Positions 48,350-61,327 of a stretch of 64,000 bases of DNA are shown piece after piece (the first letter of the stretch is position 1; each line of letters opens with the position of its first letter). This DNA comes from Ciona intestinalis (lineage: Eukaryota > Chordata > Ascidiacea > Phlebobranchia > Cionidae). Location: NCBI RefSeq assembly GCF_000224145.3, contig NC_020173.2, positions 3,822,061-3,886,060 on the forward strand. Reading direction: 5' to 3'. The notes under the pieces were generated by a model. The model saw only the letters and a program-made list of their open reading frames with translations, had not been told where the DNA came from and ran no database searches. Both the position numbers and the translations under genes were made by a program.

Positions 48350-48543
48350 TATAGTATGGTGGGGTAAGATATGACATTTTTACATTATCTTTTTTGTCCC
48401 ATTCGGTAGTAAACAAAGAATATTTACAGAAACATGACTATATAACCATACCCTCACGACTCTAGTAGCGTTGTTAATTGTTTATAACACAATCGGTGAA
48501 TAGTAGGTGCTAACGGTATCCCATTTTACCCCACAGTACTTAT
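48350..48543 (-). mobile_element. MITE family A copy 13, reverse
   Basis: About 194 bases from TATAGTATGGTGGGGTAAGA to TTTTACCCCACAGTACTTATA, with CCATTCGGTAGTAAACAAAG and CTCACGACTCTAGTAGCGTT inside. Confidence 0.9.
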
Positions 48544-51500
48544 AGCAACTATGTTCCACGAGACACCTGTACAACTATTGTTTAACTAAACATTGAAACA
48601 AGAAACTAAGAAATATCCTCACTAAAAATCAATTCACCGTCGTATTAGTTAACCTAATCTTACACCACATAATAAATCTCATCGTACACATAAGTATGTA
48701 TATGTGTTGTGCCGCACCAACCCACTGGTCCGTAGTAAACTTGTTTGTGAAGACCTCACCAAAAATTATGAATGGAACTAGCTTGCTGGCAAAACAATAT
48801 ACTAGGCTTCTCAAATTTCATTCTCTTACTGTAAAACAACGGGAATTATGACGCAATACATTCACGTCTGCTCACCTTTTTGACGTTAAGTGTAAAAAGT
48901 TCAGAGGTGAAACGCATTAACTCAAGACCTAATCTATATCTTACCAAACCACAGTAAACACCTTTTCAATTATCTCCAGTCACGTGACACATCAAATCTG
49001 ATGTGACGTCACCGAAAATTTTCGCAACGTCACTTATTCATCTGGCAAATAACAAATATATTGTTGGTGTTTAAGAAGTACCTGGTACTGGTTTCGTCAC
49101 ACGCCTGTCCAGTTGGAAACGAACGAACCCAGCCAAAATATTCCGGTCGTAGAACCGAAAGCTTACACACAGACAAAGATTGAAATTGAAGAGCATACGC
49201 ACACCGTGTATATCAGGAAGTCGGTACAATTGCACGGTCAGGTTCACGCCAGTTTATTCAAACCAAATTGAATGGATAAAGTTGAATGATTTAATTTGAT
49301 TTGCTTTAAACGCCCCGCGAGTGTGTGCTTTAACAAGGTTAGCGTTATTGAGTTTATCTCGCACTTTACCCTCTCGCTGTTTATATATATTTCCGGGGGT
49401 GACATAGCTCAGCGGCGAGATTGAATTGATATAATTTAATTCTAAATATTGGTAAAGTGATTTAAAAATTATCTGTTTTGATGAGTGAAGAAATAGGCCA
49501 CGCTGTTGCGAAAGAATGTGGGTACTTCGGTCCAATAACTTCCGGGTTATTATAGTACATATATACATCGCATGCGTTAGATTAATGGGCAAATAATTCG
49601 GGTTATCTCGCTTATATATCCCTAACACAATCTGCGGTAAATTATAAACAGTGAGAAATATCAGGAATAATTTTCTGTAAACCCTGCTGTGATGAAATGG
49701 GCATGGGTGGTGAATTTCAAAAGTGATTGTGTGTTTGAATCGACCAAGCATGATAGAGCAGCTTTGCCCCTAATCTGTCCAATTTATCATTTAGTTCAAA
49801 CCATTGTATAAAATATTGTTAAACATTGGTATTTTAGAACGGAAAAGATGTTTAAGCGAGCCTTACTGCGAAAGATTAGTTCTGTATTGGAGTATAGAGC
49901 CGGATAAATCTTTCATTTAACGTTCAATTAAATCAATCAATTCAGATCAACTGCATTCAATTTACAAATAATTTTAAGTGATAAATGACCAGCTATTATA
50001 GCTAAGTGATATGTGTGAGAATCGCCTTGTTACTAAGGTACTACAAACTGCCATACATACAGCCACATTTGGTCACACAATGTGATACTGCTATGTGACC
50101 GGAGTACGTTGTTGTTTACTGCTGTACCGGATGAGTTGCAACATTATCAGGTCTTCGCAATCAAAGTTTCATCTGTCGCGCCTGACTCACAGAGAGGCGC
50201 TAAATAGTTGACAAATTAATCGACATGTTTTAACGTGTGACGCATATATTTACTTGATCAAGTAGCAGATTTGTGGCAAAATGGCCGTTTTTGCATTAAT
50301 TACGAAAAAGGTACACACTGCAGTTATATATGATGCAAAACATCGTGTTAAAACTGCAGTCCTGATTCCGTTGCCTTCTTTTGATAGCTTATCGCCAGAT
50401 AATTGCGTATAGCGATGTGCCCCCTGCCCCCTAAAGAACGAGCACTGGCCTAGGTGCGTAACTTAAGCCACCGTGACCCCGCTTCTTAACCATTTGTTAC
50501 GTCACAATCTATTTTTACTGACGTAGGACCGAGAACTTTTTTTGTGATGAAACAATCGGAACGATTTAAACCACAGGAAAGAAAGCGACACGCACGTCAA
50601 GGTCTAAAAGTTTGAATTAAAACAAACCAACCCCCCAGTTCCAAGCCGACACTAGTTAGGTTTTACATTAAAAAATCACAATGTACGTAAAGCAGAAATT
50701 GGGTCAAACAACAAATTTAGTAAAATTCACAGCGTGAATTGAAAATACCAAATGCTGACTGTTATTCAGGATTTTATAAAAAAAAAGCTAAACTGCGGTC
50801 TGATTTTATCAGCTGTAATAGGCTCACCTCACGCGCGGTATAATTTGTTTATCATAAAGTACACCTTACATGAAATCAAAATAAGTAAACTTGAACACGA
50901 TGAACCAGCCCATTGTACTGTGGCATGTAATCCTCAGTGTCAATTAACCTAACTAAGTTACCTAAGCTCTAACCCTTTCGACTGGATAACATGTGGCAAA
51001 CCTTTATAATACTATCTGCTTTCAAAGCTATATCTTTGCCGCGCCCCTAGCACAGGCCCATCGTTGCGAATGACATTCGTAACCACTTCAAAGGGGATTC
51101 CACATTGACTCACAAACCGCAAAGCTACACCACCGAATTATCACGACTGTAGGCAGATTCTAGTCTCCACTGCAGCTAAGAAGTTTGCTATTACAGAAAG
51201 AACTTTCGTATTTTTAAAAGGTTACATTTATTCCACAGTCTTTAAACTGCAATATACGAAGCAGTTGTAACGGCTCAGTGCAGGAAAGATTAAATGTGAG
51301 ACGAAAAACATTATTAAAGCATGTCCTGGCGACGCCAGCGATTTTCGTTTATTTTACCCCGGAAGTTTATACATTATAGGACGCCTCGGGTCAAGTTGAA
51401 ATATTAACAGCCCGAAATGAATTATCGCTTAAAGCACTTAAACTGTCACATTACATTCTGCTGAGCAGCAAATCAAGGGAACGGTGCTAATATCAAGTAA

Positions 51501-52145
51501 AGTATTAAGTAGGATTTACCCAATGTGTGATGTTATTTGCCACCCTGCAAGCTGAAGTCCCAAGAATGTATGTCTTTCACTGTGAAACACCACTTACCAC
51601 ACGTACGCATTTTTAAATTTACGTTACAGATTGTTGTTGCTTGTCTGATGTTTCACGTTTGCAGCGATATGACGTTAGCCGACCCATATCGCGATTTATA
51701 CGTAAGCTGCTGTGCCGATCTTAAACCGATATGGCTTTCACTTTATACGGGTATTGGCAAGTGGTTTGTGCATAAATCGACAGGACTGGAGAAATTGCCT
51801 GGCGCCGGTTGTTATTCCGGGTTTGCTAAATGCCGTTTAAGTACATATGAGCGTTTTAAAACTAAGGGAATTGTTTCTCGCAACACGGTTTGCGTGGTTT
51901 GCAGTTCACTGATTCATATAGTTTCTGTTGTAGCTTTACGGATTCCCACCGCGGAAGTTTAACTATGTTGTTGCAAAACATAATATCTCTGACAGCACAC
52001 TGCGCAAATATTTTGTCTTGGGTTGACATGTGGACATGGTTTTCCAGCTAATCTTGAGGTAGTGGAACTTGGTTCAAAACATCCGTGTAGCAAATGAATG
52101 CAGCATTTGAATTCTCTGTTCCTAACGCATGGCTATTGTTTTAAA

Positions 52146-52339
52146 TATAGGATGGGGGGAGATGGGACACCTTTTTATTCCATTTTCTCGTACATTTTGG
52201 TAGTAAACAAGAAACATTCAAAGAATTATAAAACCTTGTCCCCGCGACTTTAATAGACCGTTGGTAATTGTTTAAAATACGATCAGGATATTTATATATT
52301 TTGGGCTAAAGGTGTCCCATCTTCCCCCACCGCACTATA
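52146..52339 (-). mobile_element. MITE family A copy 14, reverse, well preserved
   Basis: About 194 bases from TATAGGATGGGGGGAGATGG to CATCTTCCCCCACCGCACTATA, with internal landmarks in reverse order. One of the youngest-looking copies. Confidence 0.92.
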
Positions 52340-55300
52340 TATATGTCAAATTATTTTGTTTCATCACTTTTCTATTAGCCTGTTTTGCAGGAATGAATGA
52401 TCATATTTATCTTCCTGTGGCGAGATAATATTATAAACACTTTCAAAACGCTGCAAGAAAAATTTTACTCACTCAAAATAAAAGTATTTGATAACACTTG
52501 TTTTATAAAAAAAACAGGTATTTGTTGGAAATGTTATTGAGTTACTTACTGTGTAGAAAGCCACACGGAAGACACCTACTGGGTATGTGTACATCAAGAT
52601 TACTGTTGAACAAATGATACAATCTATACGTGGTGCGTTTATGTACCAAGTGAAATGTTTACTACAAACAAGTTTCACGTCAAGTCACCTCAATTTCCAA
52701 TGAACATGACATATGGCATTTTTACCAAAAAAAATCCAAGTACGCACCAAACATTTCTTTTTACCCTGACCTATTAAGGGTTACGAGAACACATGGTTTG
52801 TAACATGCGCTCTCGTAAACCTATCTAGTCCATATTTTCCTTTACTTAATCCATGCTATAATTCTGTAAATCCTCTAGTCAAAATTTACAAAACTATATT
52901 TTCAAAACTTTGCCTTCCACGCCCGGCATAGTTTTACCGTGCACTGTGACGTCACAGCTCCGTACACAGTCCCTTCTTTGTCTGACCTGACGTAGTTGAG
53001 TTCATCGCATAGCAGTCTACATCAAGTTGCATCCCTTTTGCTGGTTCCGGTCTAAACATAGAAAGTAAACTTGAAAACCTAAACATAGAACTTTTTGTTT
53101 CAACCTAAATATAAAGTTACGGAACTACTGACCTTGAATAATTAATATTGCGACGGTGAACTACAGTTCACTCCTTACGTTTCATGGACGTGTCAAAATA
53201 GGGGTGACTTCGCAGGTGTGTTCTCATTTATTTAAATCATGCCGGATATACAAGTTTGGGGCGGTCATGACTGAATTCACGAACGTAAATTAAAGAAACC
53301 ATCAGAGCATTCGTCATAATTAACCTAGACAAATATATGATTTTTTAACCGGATAACTAGCTGTGTAGCATCGCTCAGCCAATGTGTAAACATATTTCAT
53401 GTAACGGAAGAAACAGACAGTGACTAATATGTACACGAACATGGGGATTTTGTTACGATAACGAGTGTATTAAAAACTAAGTAGCCATTTTTATTGAGAA
53501 AGTCGTTTCAATAAATTATGTATTGGTTTTATTTGTAAAAGGTGGTACTTTAAACAAGGTAACTAGGAATTTTGACGCGAAATTCCCATTCGCTTTACTA
53601 TAGCACTTTCTTGTAGTTCAAATAGCGACCATCCGGTAAAAATGTATTGCGAAATATAGGTAACAATGCTAGTAGACTTTATTTAGTAAGACAAAGTCTA
53701 AAGCAGTTTAACCGCTGTAAATTTTGAAGCTGTGTTGTCACATCACGCCGAAATACCGGTCTACGCAGCACCTCTGTTTACGCCCCAGGTTCTGTTGCAA
53801 CCGGGCCGACCGTGTTGTCCCGTTTAACCGATTTAAAGCTACAGAGTCCTATATTGCCACGGCACATAATCTAGACATGTACCCGTATGACCGACTTCAT
53901 GATGCAAATGATCCTATTTGGATCGTTTTAATTGTTGTCACTAAACAGTTAATGTACGCAGTATACGGACAATGGCAACTAAAGAAACTTAAACCTATGA
54001 ACTGAACTAATCCTTGCGTGGAAGTTGTCAAAACACAATGTCTCGTGCGGCGTTACCACATTATCTGGCTTTGGAGCACACATGGTGTCACCGAATATGA
54101 TCAACTACCAGCGTGTCAACCAAACCCGTCTTCGTAAGTCGTTGACACTTGAATTGTTACATTGACCCTATGACGTCACGTTAAGCTCTGTTTTTGCCAA
54201 AGCTGCCCCTGATAAATCAGTGACGTCGTTAAAACTGATCCACGGATTATTAAGGAGAAATAATCGATGAGAGAATTAGTAACGAGGGTGGGTATTCCAG
54301 GGAGTATCATACACGTCATATTGGTTAGGTTATCCGACGTTTAAGACGGGCATTTGTAAAACGTGTTACTTACCAGTTCTCGTGGTGACAAATGTTTTAA
54401 AATTACTGATGACGTTTTGATCGAAAAAGATCAGCATGTTTGGGGCTCGAATAACACCAGGCTGTTATTATATTAGAAAACAAATAGGATCAAATTTAGA
54501 GCTGTATAGTCGTTTCTGTTTTAAAAAACAAAAACACTTTCTTCAAACAAAATACAATTGTATACTGATTCTTTTTCTTTAAAGCCCTTTTTATCATTTT
54601 TTTTATTCACGAAAACTTTAGGGTTTTTGATCACGAAAAGCTTTTTGGATCTGTTTATTTGCGCACTTAAAAATTTTAATTTTTTACACCCCTTTTCAAT
54701 GCGCACGGTCTGTGCCTGTTCTAGAAAATCGGCAGCACACGCCTGTTGTGCGATGACGTAATGCAACCAAAGGTGACAAAACGCTGTTTCATTCACGGAT
54801 AAAGGAGATTACAAGTCAAAACTAATCAGCAAAATTCATTAACTTCATGGCTGGTATTAATAGAAGTAATTATCGGATTAAAACTAACCCATGTTATTAC
54901 AACTGATTACTAGGTTTATGATCTATACTGCTCCCATTACGTCATATCGGACGTAAGATTCCGGCCCATTTGAAAGGTTTACAAAACATGATACTGTCGG
55001 TAATAATCAATCTATTGTATTTTACGCTATAGTGATGAATCGAAGGCGTGCTGACACATTTGGTGACTAATGCTGAGGGTAATGCAACAGCGAAATCCGA
55101 TGACCCAATAAAGAGATTCGTTTCGGAAAACTGAAAGTATAAAGAAACACAGATCTCCAGTGTTTTTATGAGCCCTGGGTTAGCGTAAGGGGTTATGATG
55201 CACTAGTAAACTATTTTTATCATGTTCTACAACGCCTTATTACGTAATTCACCACGAGCCTTAGTCGGATCAGAGTTTTAGAGTAAACTTGAGATGCTGT

Positions 55301-55958
55301 GTGGCGGAACGAGGCTTGTTTACGAATAATTACGTTCTAATCTGCCTTATTTCATCACAATAAAAGTCTTGTCTTCGTGAGAGAATCGGCGAAAAACGTC
55401 CTGGCAGACGGGGCGGCTGGCGATAAACATTCCAACTTTTGATAGGAGAAACGTGGTTGTTAAGACATAATACGCCATTGTTGTACCGCACTTTAACCCA
55501 AGGAAAGCAATTACGTATTCTCCCATAATGAGGATTACAGTAGTGATTGTTTTAAACTGCTCACTTCTGTGCGGGTAGCTGTCGGATTCGAACCACGGCC
55601 GTATGTTTACTGAAGCTCTATGTCAAAGATTGCTCACACGCGGAGTTGGCATTGCGCCGGAACAAAGCCTCCTATGATGAAGTGAAGACGAACCTAGGAA
55701 TCATCATTTGACACCGGTAGAACTACGTGACGTAATCTAGCTATTTGCGGGGCCGAGCGAGCTCGAGGCGACGCTCAGGTCATGCATTCGTTAACAGCGC
55801 ATTACGCTATCGTCCAGAAACTCCGTAAAAATCGGGCAAACAGTGACTACGAGCCGCAGTTAGACAGATTAAGATATAATCGTATTTATCCAAAAATAAT
55901 CCCAGGTCAAATTCATGAACAGTACTCTCTCTATGTGAATTACATTGTACGTGACCTA

Positions 55959-56145
55959 TATAGTACTGTGGGGTAAGATGGGACACCTTTAGAAGATAGT
56001 ATCCAAAAAATATCCTGATCGTGATTTAAACCATTAACATAGTCGTGAGAATACGGTTTAATAAATTTTTGAAAGTTCTTTGTTTAATACGAAATGGGAC
56101 GAGAAAATAAAATGAGAAAGTGTTCCATTTCCCCACCCTACTATA
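55959..56145 (+). mobile_element. MITE family A copy 15
   Basis: About 187 bases from TATAGTACTGTGGGGTAAGA to TTCCCCACCCTACTATA, with ATCCTGATCGTGATTTAAAC inside. Confidence 0.9.
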
Positions 56146-59100
56146 TGATGGTCATTTAAATACGCTCACGTGGCGGTTTTAAATTTTAACCAAATTTAAA
56201 AGCAACCCCAATCGGCATACATATAAACTGTTTTAAGCACTTAAAATCATAACCATGTGAAATTCCCGTCGACACTCATATAATACACAAAGCGGGACAA
56301 AACGCGTATTGTAATAACACAATGTAATAGATTTATCGATGTATAGAAATATGAATTTATCACAAAGTACCCTGTTATATCCCTCCGATCTATACCCCCT
56401 GTAATTCAACTTATAATAACTTCCGAATCTATTGTTGAATTCACCACCCATGTATAATGTAAACAACGTTCATACAACCTCGTGTTGACTGAATTGAATA
56501 AACTATAGATCAATACACTGGATTTTCTTAGCAATAAAAAAAACGACAAAGGCGCTAATTGTAAAGGATAGAGAAAGAAGTAATATTTATACATTAGCAA
56601 ATAAAAAAACGATCATTAGGTATTATGATGTACAGTTAAATTTATTTGTTTAATATAAAACGAATTTACTTCATCTTCTGTGTACTATGACGTCACAATG
56701 CTTCTTTTATACCTTAAAGTTCAAAATTGGAATAAACTGACACTGGGCGTACGAAAAGTGCAACCGCATCCGTACCGTGTTTGTTCGCTTACAATGGAAA
56801 ATTTGTACAACACATACACCTGTGACGTAATCATGATGAACCAATTTGCCCCATGGCACGTACCAACATTCCCGCACAGGTTTTACACGGAATAATTGGA
56901 TAACAGTGACGTCATAGCACCATTCCTCAATCTTATATGAATACAATTCAAATATGATTTGGTTACTTCATGACGTTTCATATACGATCGTTCAATAATG
57001 TTATTCTATACAATTTCGTTGCCACAGCAGGGACCCGCGTCATATTTGTGAGTATTCTGGTTACAATAGAAAGGCCATAAAGAGCATTATCTAAACTTTG
57101 AGTGGACTATGACGTACATATGAATAGTAAACATTGAATTAAAACCGGGAAATTAGAAATCCAGCATGCGTAGTATGTCAAATGTAAGGCTGTGCTATGA
57201 TTGATAGGTAAACATGTCTTGTACGTTACAGGGGTATTAATTCCATTCGCAAAGGTCTGTTGCAGATGAAAGCATCTCTAAGACATTGCCAGGTCGAAAG
57301 TGTTTTAATTTGTTGACCGTCATCCGAAAGTAAATATTGGAATTGTATGTAGGGGGTGAACGACCGTGGAACGGATGAAGCCCAATCCGCAAACAAGGCC
57401 AGCATATTTCTGTATAGACGGGTGTAGCCGAACTCGGCACCTAATCGTGTTTTCTGACGATTTTTTGGCGACTAGGGAAACGTTGATTACACAGTAACGT
57501 AGTTTAGCGATTTTAAAATAAGGTAATGGAGAATCTTTATGGACGTTTTCACTTTTTAAATACGCTTAGGCGTTTAATTTGTTTATGCAAGCGCCTAATC
57601 GTTTCCTGTACTTAAGGGACAACGGGATTATTTTTTCGCTCTTGACACAGGGCATATGCTACAGGATTTATCCGCGATTATTCAAGTGCGGCGGACAATA
57701 TACCCGCCTTGGCATATATAGTTTACATCCGCAGTAATGAGTAACGAGCCTGTGAAAATTCAAAACTCTTTTACGTGGCGGCGTTATTAATCACATTAAA
57801 CAAATATTTTTTTAATTTAAATGCCCTTAAGTTGACCGCGTGAGGGCGTGAACTGATCCAAATGGTGGTTTGTGACGTCACAGAGGCTATAATCAGCCAC
57901 ACACAATGATGGAAGAGATATTACGCTTCCGATTTATGAATGAAAACCAAGTTCGCTTCGCCAACAATGGTCTTTTGTTGCGTTGTGCCTTGTGTTATAT
58001 TTGCGCTGTACGAAGGCATGAGGTGTTATAGGGGTGAATGGTCTTGGAAGATAAGAATTTTAAGCCAAGAGTCGGATTTCGAACGTCGTAAATCCGTTTG
58101 ACGTACACCCGAATCCGAGTCCAATCTGTGCTCGAAATATAACACAAGCTTAACTGGGCTGTAATCTGCGTGTCGATATATATGTGCATATATACAAATC
58201 CCTTGTATAACAGTAGTCCTGTCTTACGCGGATATTCTGAGCGCACTTCATAAAACGCTGTGATGGTGCAGGTTCGACATGCACCTGTACATCACACTGG
58301 ATTTATTGTGTGCTGCATATCTTTGCCAGACAAGTCGTTTATACGCAAACAATCGTCTAATGATGACGAGACAAGTGGGCTATTGTTACGTAGCTCACCG
58401 CTAAACGCGATGATGTCACGCCTTCGGAAGTTTAAACGCTCGTTGCATGTGACGCTAATATGCGAACAGAGGGTAAAATCTTCAGTTGATTATGACATCA
58501 CATATAAAAGCCGGGTCAGTTTTAGAGGAAGTCATGCGTAACAGACAATGGAATTAAAACAACTAAATTCTGTGACAACAAAGAGCATATATACGTAGTA
58601 CTGGAGAAAATATGCGATGTCATAGTCGTTAACGTCACAAATACATTACTAGATAATAGATAATGATAACACAATTAATACTATGACGTGTATAATTCTA
58701 TGTTAGGACCTGAGGGACTTTCTTTTCTACATAAAATGTGTTCCTAATACGAAAAACAACCTATGTTTTCTAAATCTGGCATATTTGAAGACAGAAACGT
58801 CAAAAACACATGCTCTATTGTGCTTGCCAAATAAGGGTGCGGGGGTACGAAGCAAGCTTAATTGAAAAACAAAAGAACCAATATGGTTGAAGGGGCCTTG
58901 TGTGTTAGCTCTCACTACATAATTTGGCAAATTAGATGTCTCGCTACTGTTCTTGCTCTACCGCGCAACCGCACTGTGATTTCAGGTACACAACAAAAGA
59001 GAAAGAAGAAATGACCTAAGACGTGTGGTTAGGGGAATTAACAGATTACTGACTTCCGAAGTCAGTTACGTTTACCACATGAAAGAACCCAATATGACGT

Positions 59101-61327
59101 CATTATGCTGCACAAAGTATTTGTTTCATTGAACGTAACTCGCTTTTTTCGGACCGTACTAAATGCTTATGTCACGCAAGGTTGCTGGGTTTGATTGACG
59201 TAGGTCTTCAATTCGCCGCTTGACGTTAACCCAGTACATGCACATCGCTACCAGCTACTGTCTTCAGGTAATGTCTTCTTTAATGCTTTGTTTCATTTTA
59301 GATCAATCATCGTCGTGACATTAATCTTAACCTGAGGCAGCAGATGAATTGATTTGTCAGCCAATTATAACTACCGCAGTTGAGTGTTTGAGTTACATGA
59401 CATATGATTTGTGGGTATTTAGCACACCACTGCGTCATTGTAAGATGACTAATTGAGCTTCATGCAAATTCCTTTCATGAAACCTTGAAAAATGTTAGAC
59501 TTACATGGCAATAATTACGGTTACATCTTAAAACCAGTAATCTTTGTTTAGCCAAGTGTGACGGTGCCAGCAGACGTGGCAGCAAACTTTAAGCTATGTT
59601 CCAGTAGCGCCTCTAGTGAGAATTACCCCCCAACCAGCAGTATTTAGTTATATTTCTTACTTTTGTGGTGTTTAATAAAGTTATGTAGACTGTAGAAGTG
59701 TGGTACGTGGTCAATAATCTATAGATTCCATTGTTTGTGTAAGATAGAGCACAACATCTTTGACGTTTGGTACGTAACAAACATTGCTGGTTACCTCATG
59801 CAAACCACACACGATGAGACCACCCATGCAATATCTGAATATAATCTACTTCTACTGTGTCGAAACAATTTCCAATGTTCGGAAATTTCCGCTGTGCCCA
59901 TTTGGTTCCGGAGTTACACAAAATACAAATTCTGTATATTGTTCATTTCACCAAAATCTTTTAACAGTGTGCTTGACTCATATGTTTTATAGTTACCGAG
60001 CAATTAATCACACGTGAGAAGATTTGTTGCGTGTGAGTTTGAAGCCAATGTTATACAGAAGTTGCTGCGAGCAGGTGGAATGAACGACCACAAATTATCG
60101 CAATGTCCACAAAACGTCACGGGTTCAAACAACCACATCAAATCTGAACTGTCGGCCTTTTGGAATGACATCTGTGCATGTGACCGCATAGTTAGGATTG
60201 TGACGTAGCTGGAGTTGGGTAATCGAGATTTAATGCCAACTGATTCTGCTGCACATGTCAAAGTTTTGAAAAAATGATATAAAACGGCTGTGGCTTTAGT
60301 TGGAGAGACCTTGAAAACGTAAAGTGAGATTAATGTTGCGCCACAAGTGTTCCGGGACACGAAATATGGCGTGCTATAAATTTGCCTCACAATAAATAAC
60401 CAGATCAAACATACCGCACTGACATGGGGGTGTGAAACAACCTTGTTAAGAGCATAATTCAGAGTCCTACCAACGCAGAGACAAACAATATTGAACTTAC
60501 TCCTGCTGAGACAGTTACCTTGAAGTTCTTACACACCGCAACAACAGGGTATTTTACATTGTAAAAATACTGGTAATAACAACCAGCGCCTTTGTGAGTG
60601 AAACCGTTTAGTAGACCGAGATGTTTTGCGCAGAATGGATAAAGGAACCACTTGTCAATTCATTTGTATGTATGTCTAAATGCAAAGCAAATGTTGAGCT
60701 AGTTCAACGCTTGTCCATTGACGCAGGTTAGCACAAATGATTGTTTTGTGTTTGATTTCGTTCAATATTTTAAAAATTTGCTGAGTAACATTCGTGTAAT
60801 TCTTGTCCGGCCAATGGAAAAACTTCGTAAGTCTTAACCATAAATCACACAATACAAATAGCGTGTCTGGTTTGCGGCCGAAATGACGTCACAAATCGGC
60901 TTTTCGCTTTCAAAGAATTGATGATTATGACGCGCAAGGGTAGATGAACGGCTTAAAAACTTTTCAAAGTGACATGGTTCCCACTTTCTAATCGATAATC
61001 CACAAAATCAATCACCGCGTTCTAACCATCGTAATGGAAGACACTTGCGCAGCAAACATTTTGTAACAATCTGACAACTATGACGTCAGCGGAACCCCAA
61101 TGACGTCTCACAACCGACTAATTAAGGAAGCAAAGAAAGAATACAAACAATTGAATTTGCATTGACAATTGTAATGTCGGTTACAACGCATTTACATGTG
61201 AGAAGAAATGCCCGATACGGGGGGATTTCCCCTCCCACAATCAACTTCAAAGCTTCCTCGCTATTCATGACGTCACACATGATCCTCTGTGACGCCACAA
61301 GACCATGTATTAAGAGAGAACCACCGT

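Larger units (their letters stand above)
49004..61275. promoter_or_regulatory. Cluster of ten TGACGTCA (CRE-type) octamers
   Basis: Exact copies start at 49004, 52947, 54171, 56688, 56907, 57873, 59095, 60884, 61081 and 61268. Many one-off relatives lie between them, such as TGACGTAA near 54755, 55726 and 56822. Flanking bases differ, so these are not copies of one repeat. CREB/ATF-type bZIP proteins bind this palindrome in animals. Whether the sites are used here is inference. Confidence 0.5.
46879..61327. other. 14.4-kb stretch without recognisable genes, upstream of ADAMTS
   Basis: I find no exon with family similarity on either strand. The longest open frames (51537-51962 plus, 49751-49254 minus) have no signal, domain or splice support. 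It holds three MITE copies and ten exact TGACGTCA octamers with many related TGACGTAA and TGACGT sites. By position it may carry long-range regulatory DNA for the ADAMTS gene. An unrecognised noncoding gene cannot be excluded. Confidence 0.6.

Noticed and set aside
49254-49751. 165-codon open frame on the minus strand
   Set aside because: The composition resembles translated AT-rich spacer, with no recognisable motif.
51537-51962. 141-codon open frame on the plus strand
   Set aside because: No domain, repeat or splice context, and mixed composition. This length can arise by chance in 14 kb.
55570-55665. Possible tRNA gene or SINE head (GGTTCGAATCC on the minus strand)
   Set aside because: Box B is good, but box A and the stems do not form a convincing tRNA and no SINE body follows.
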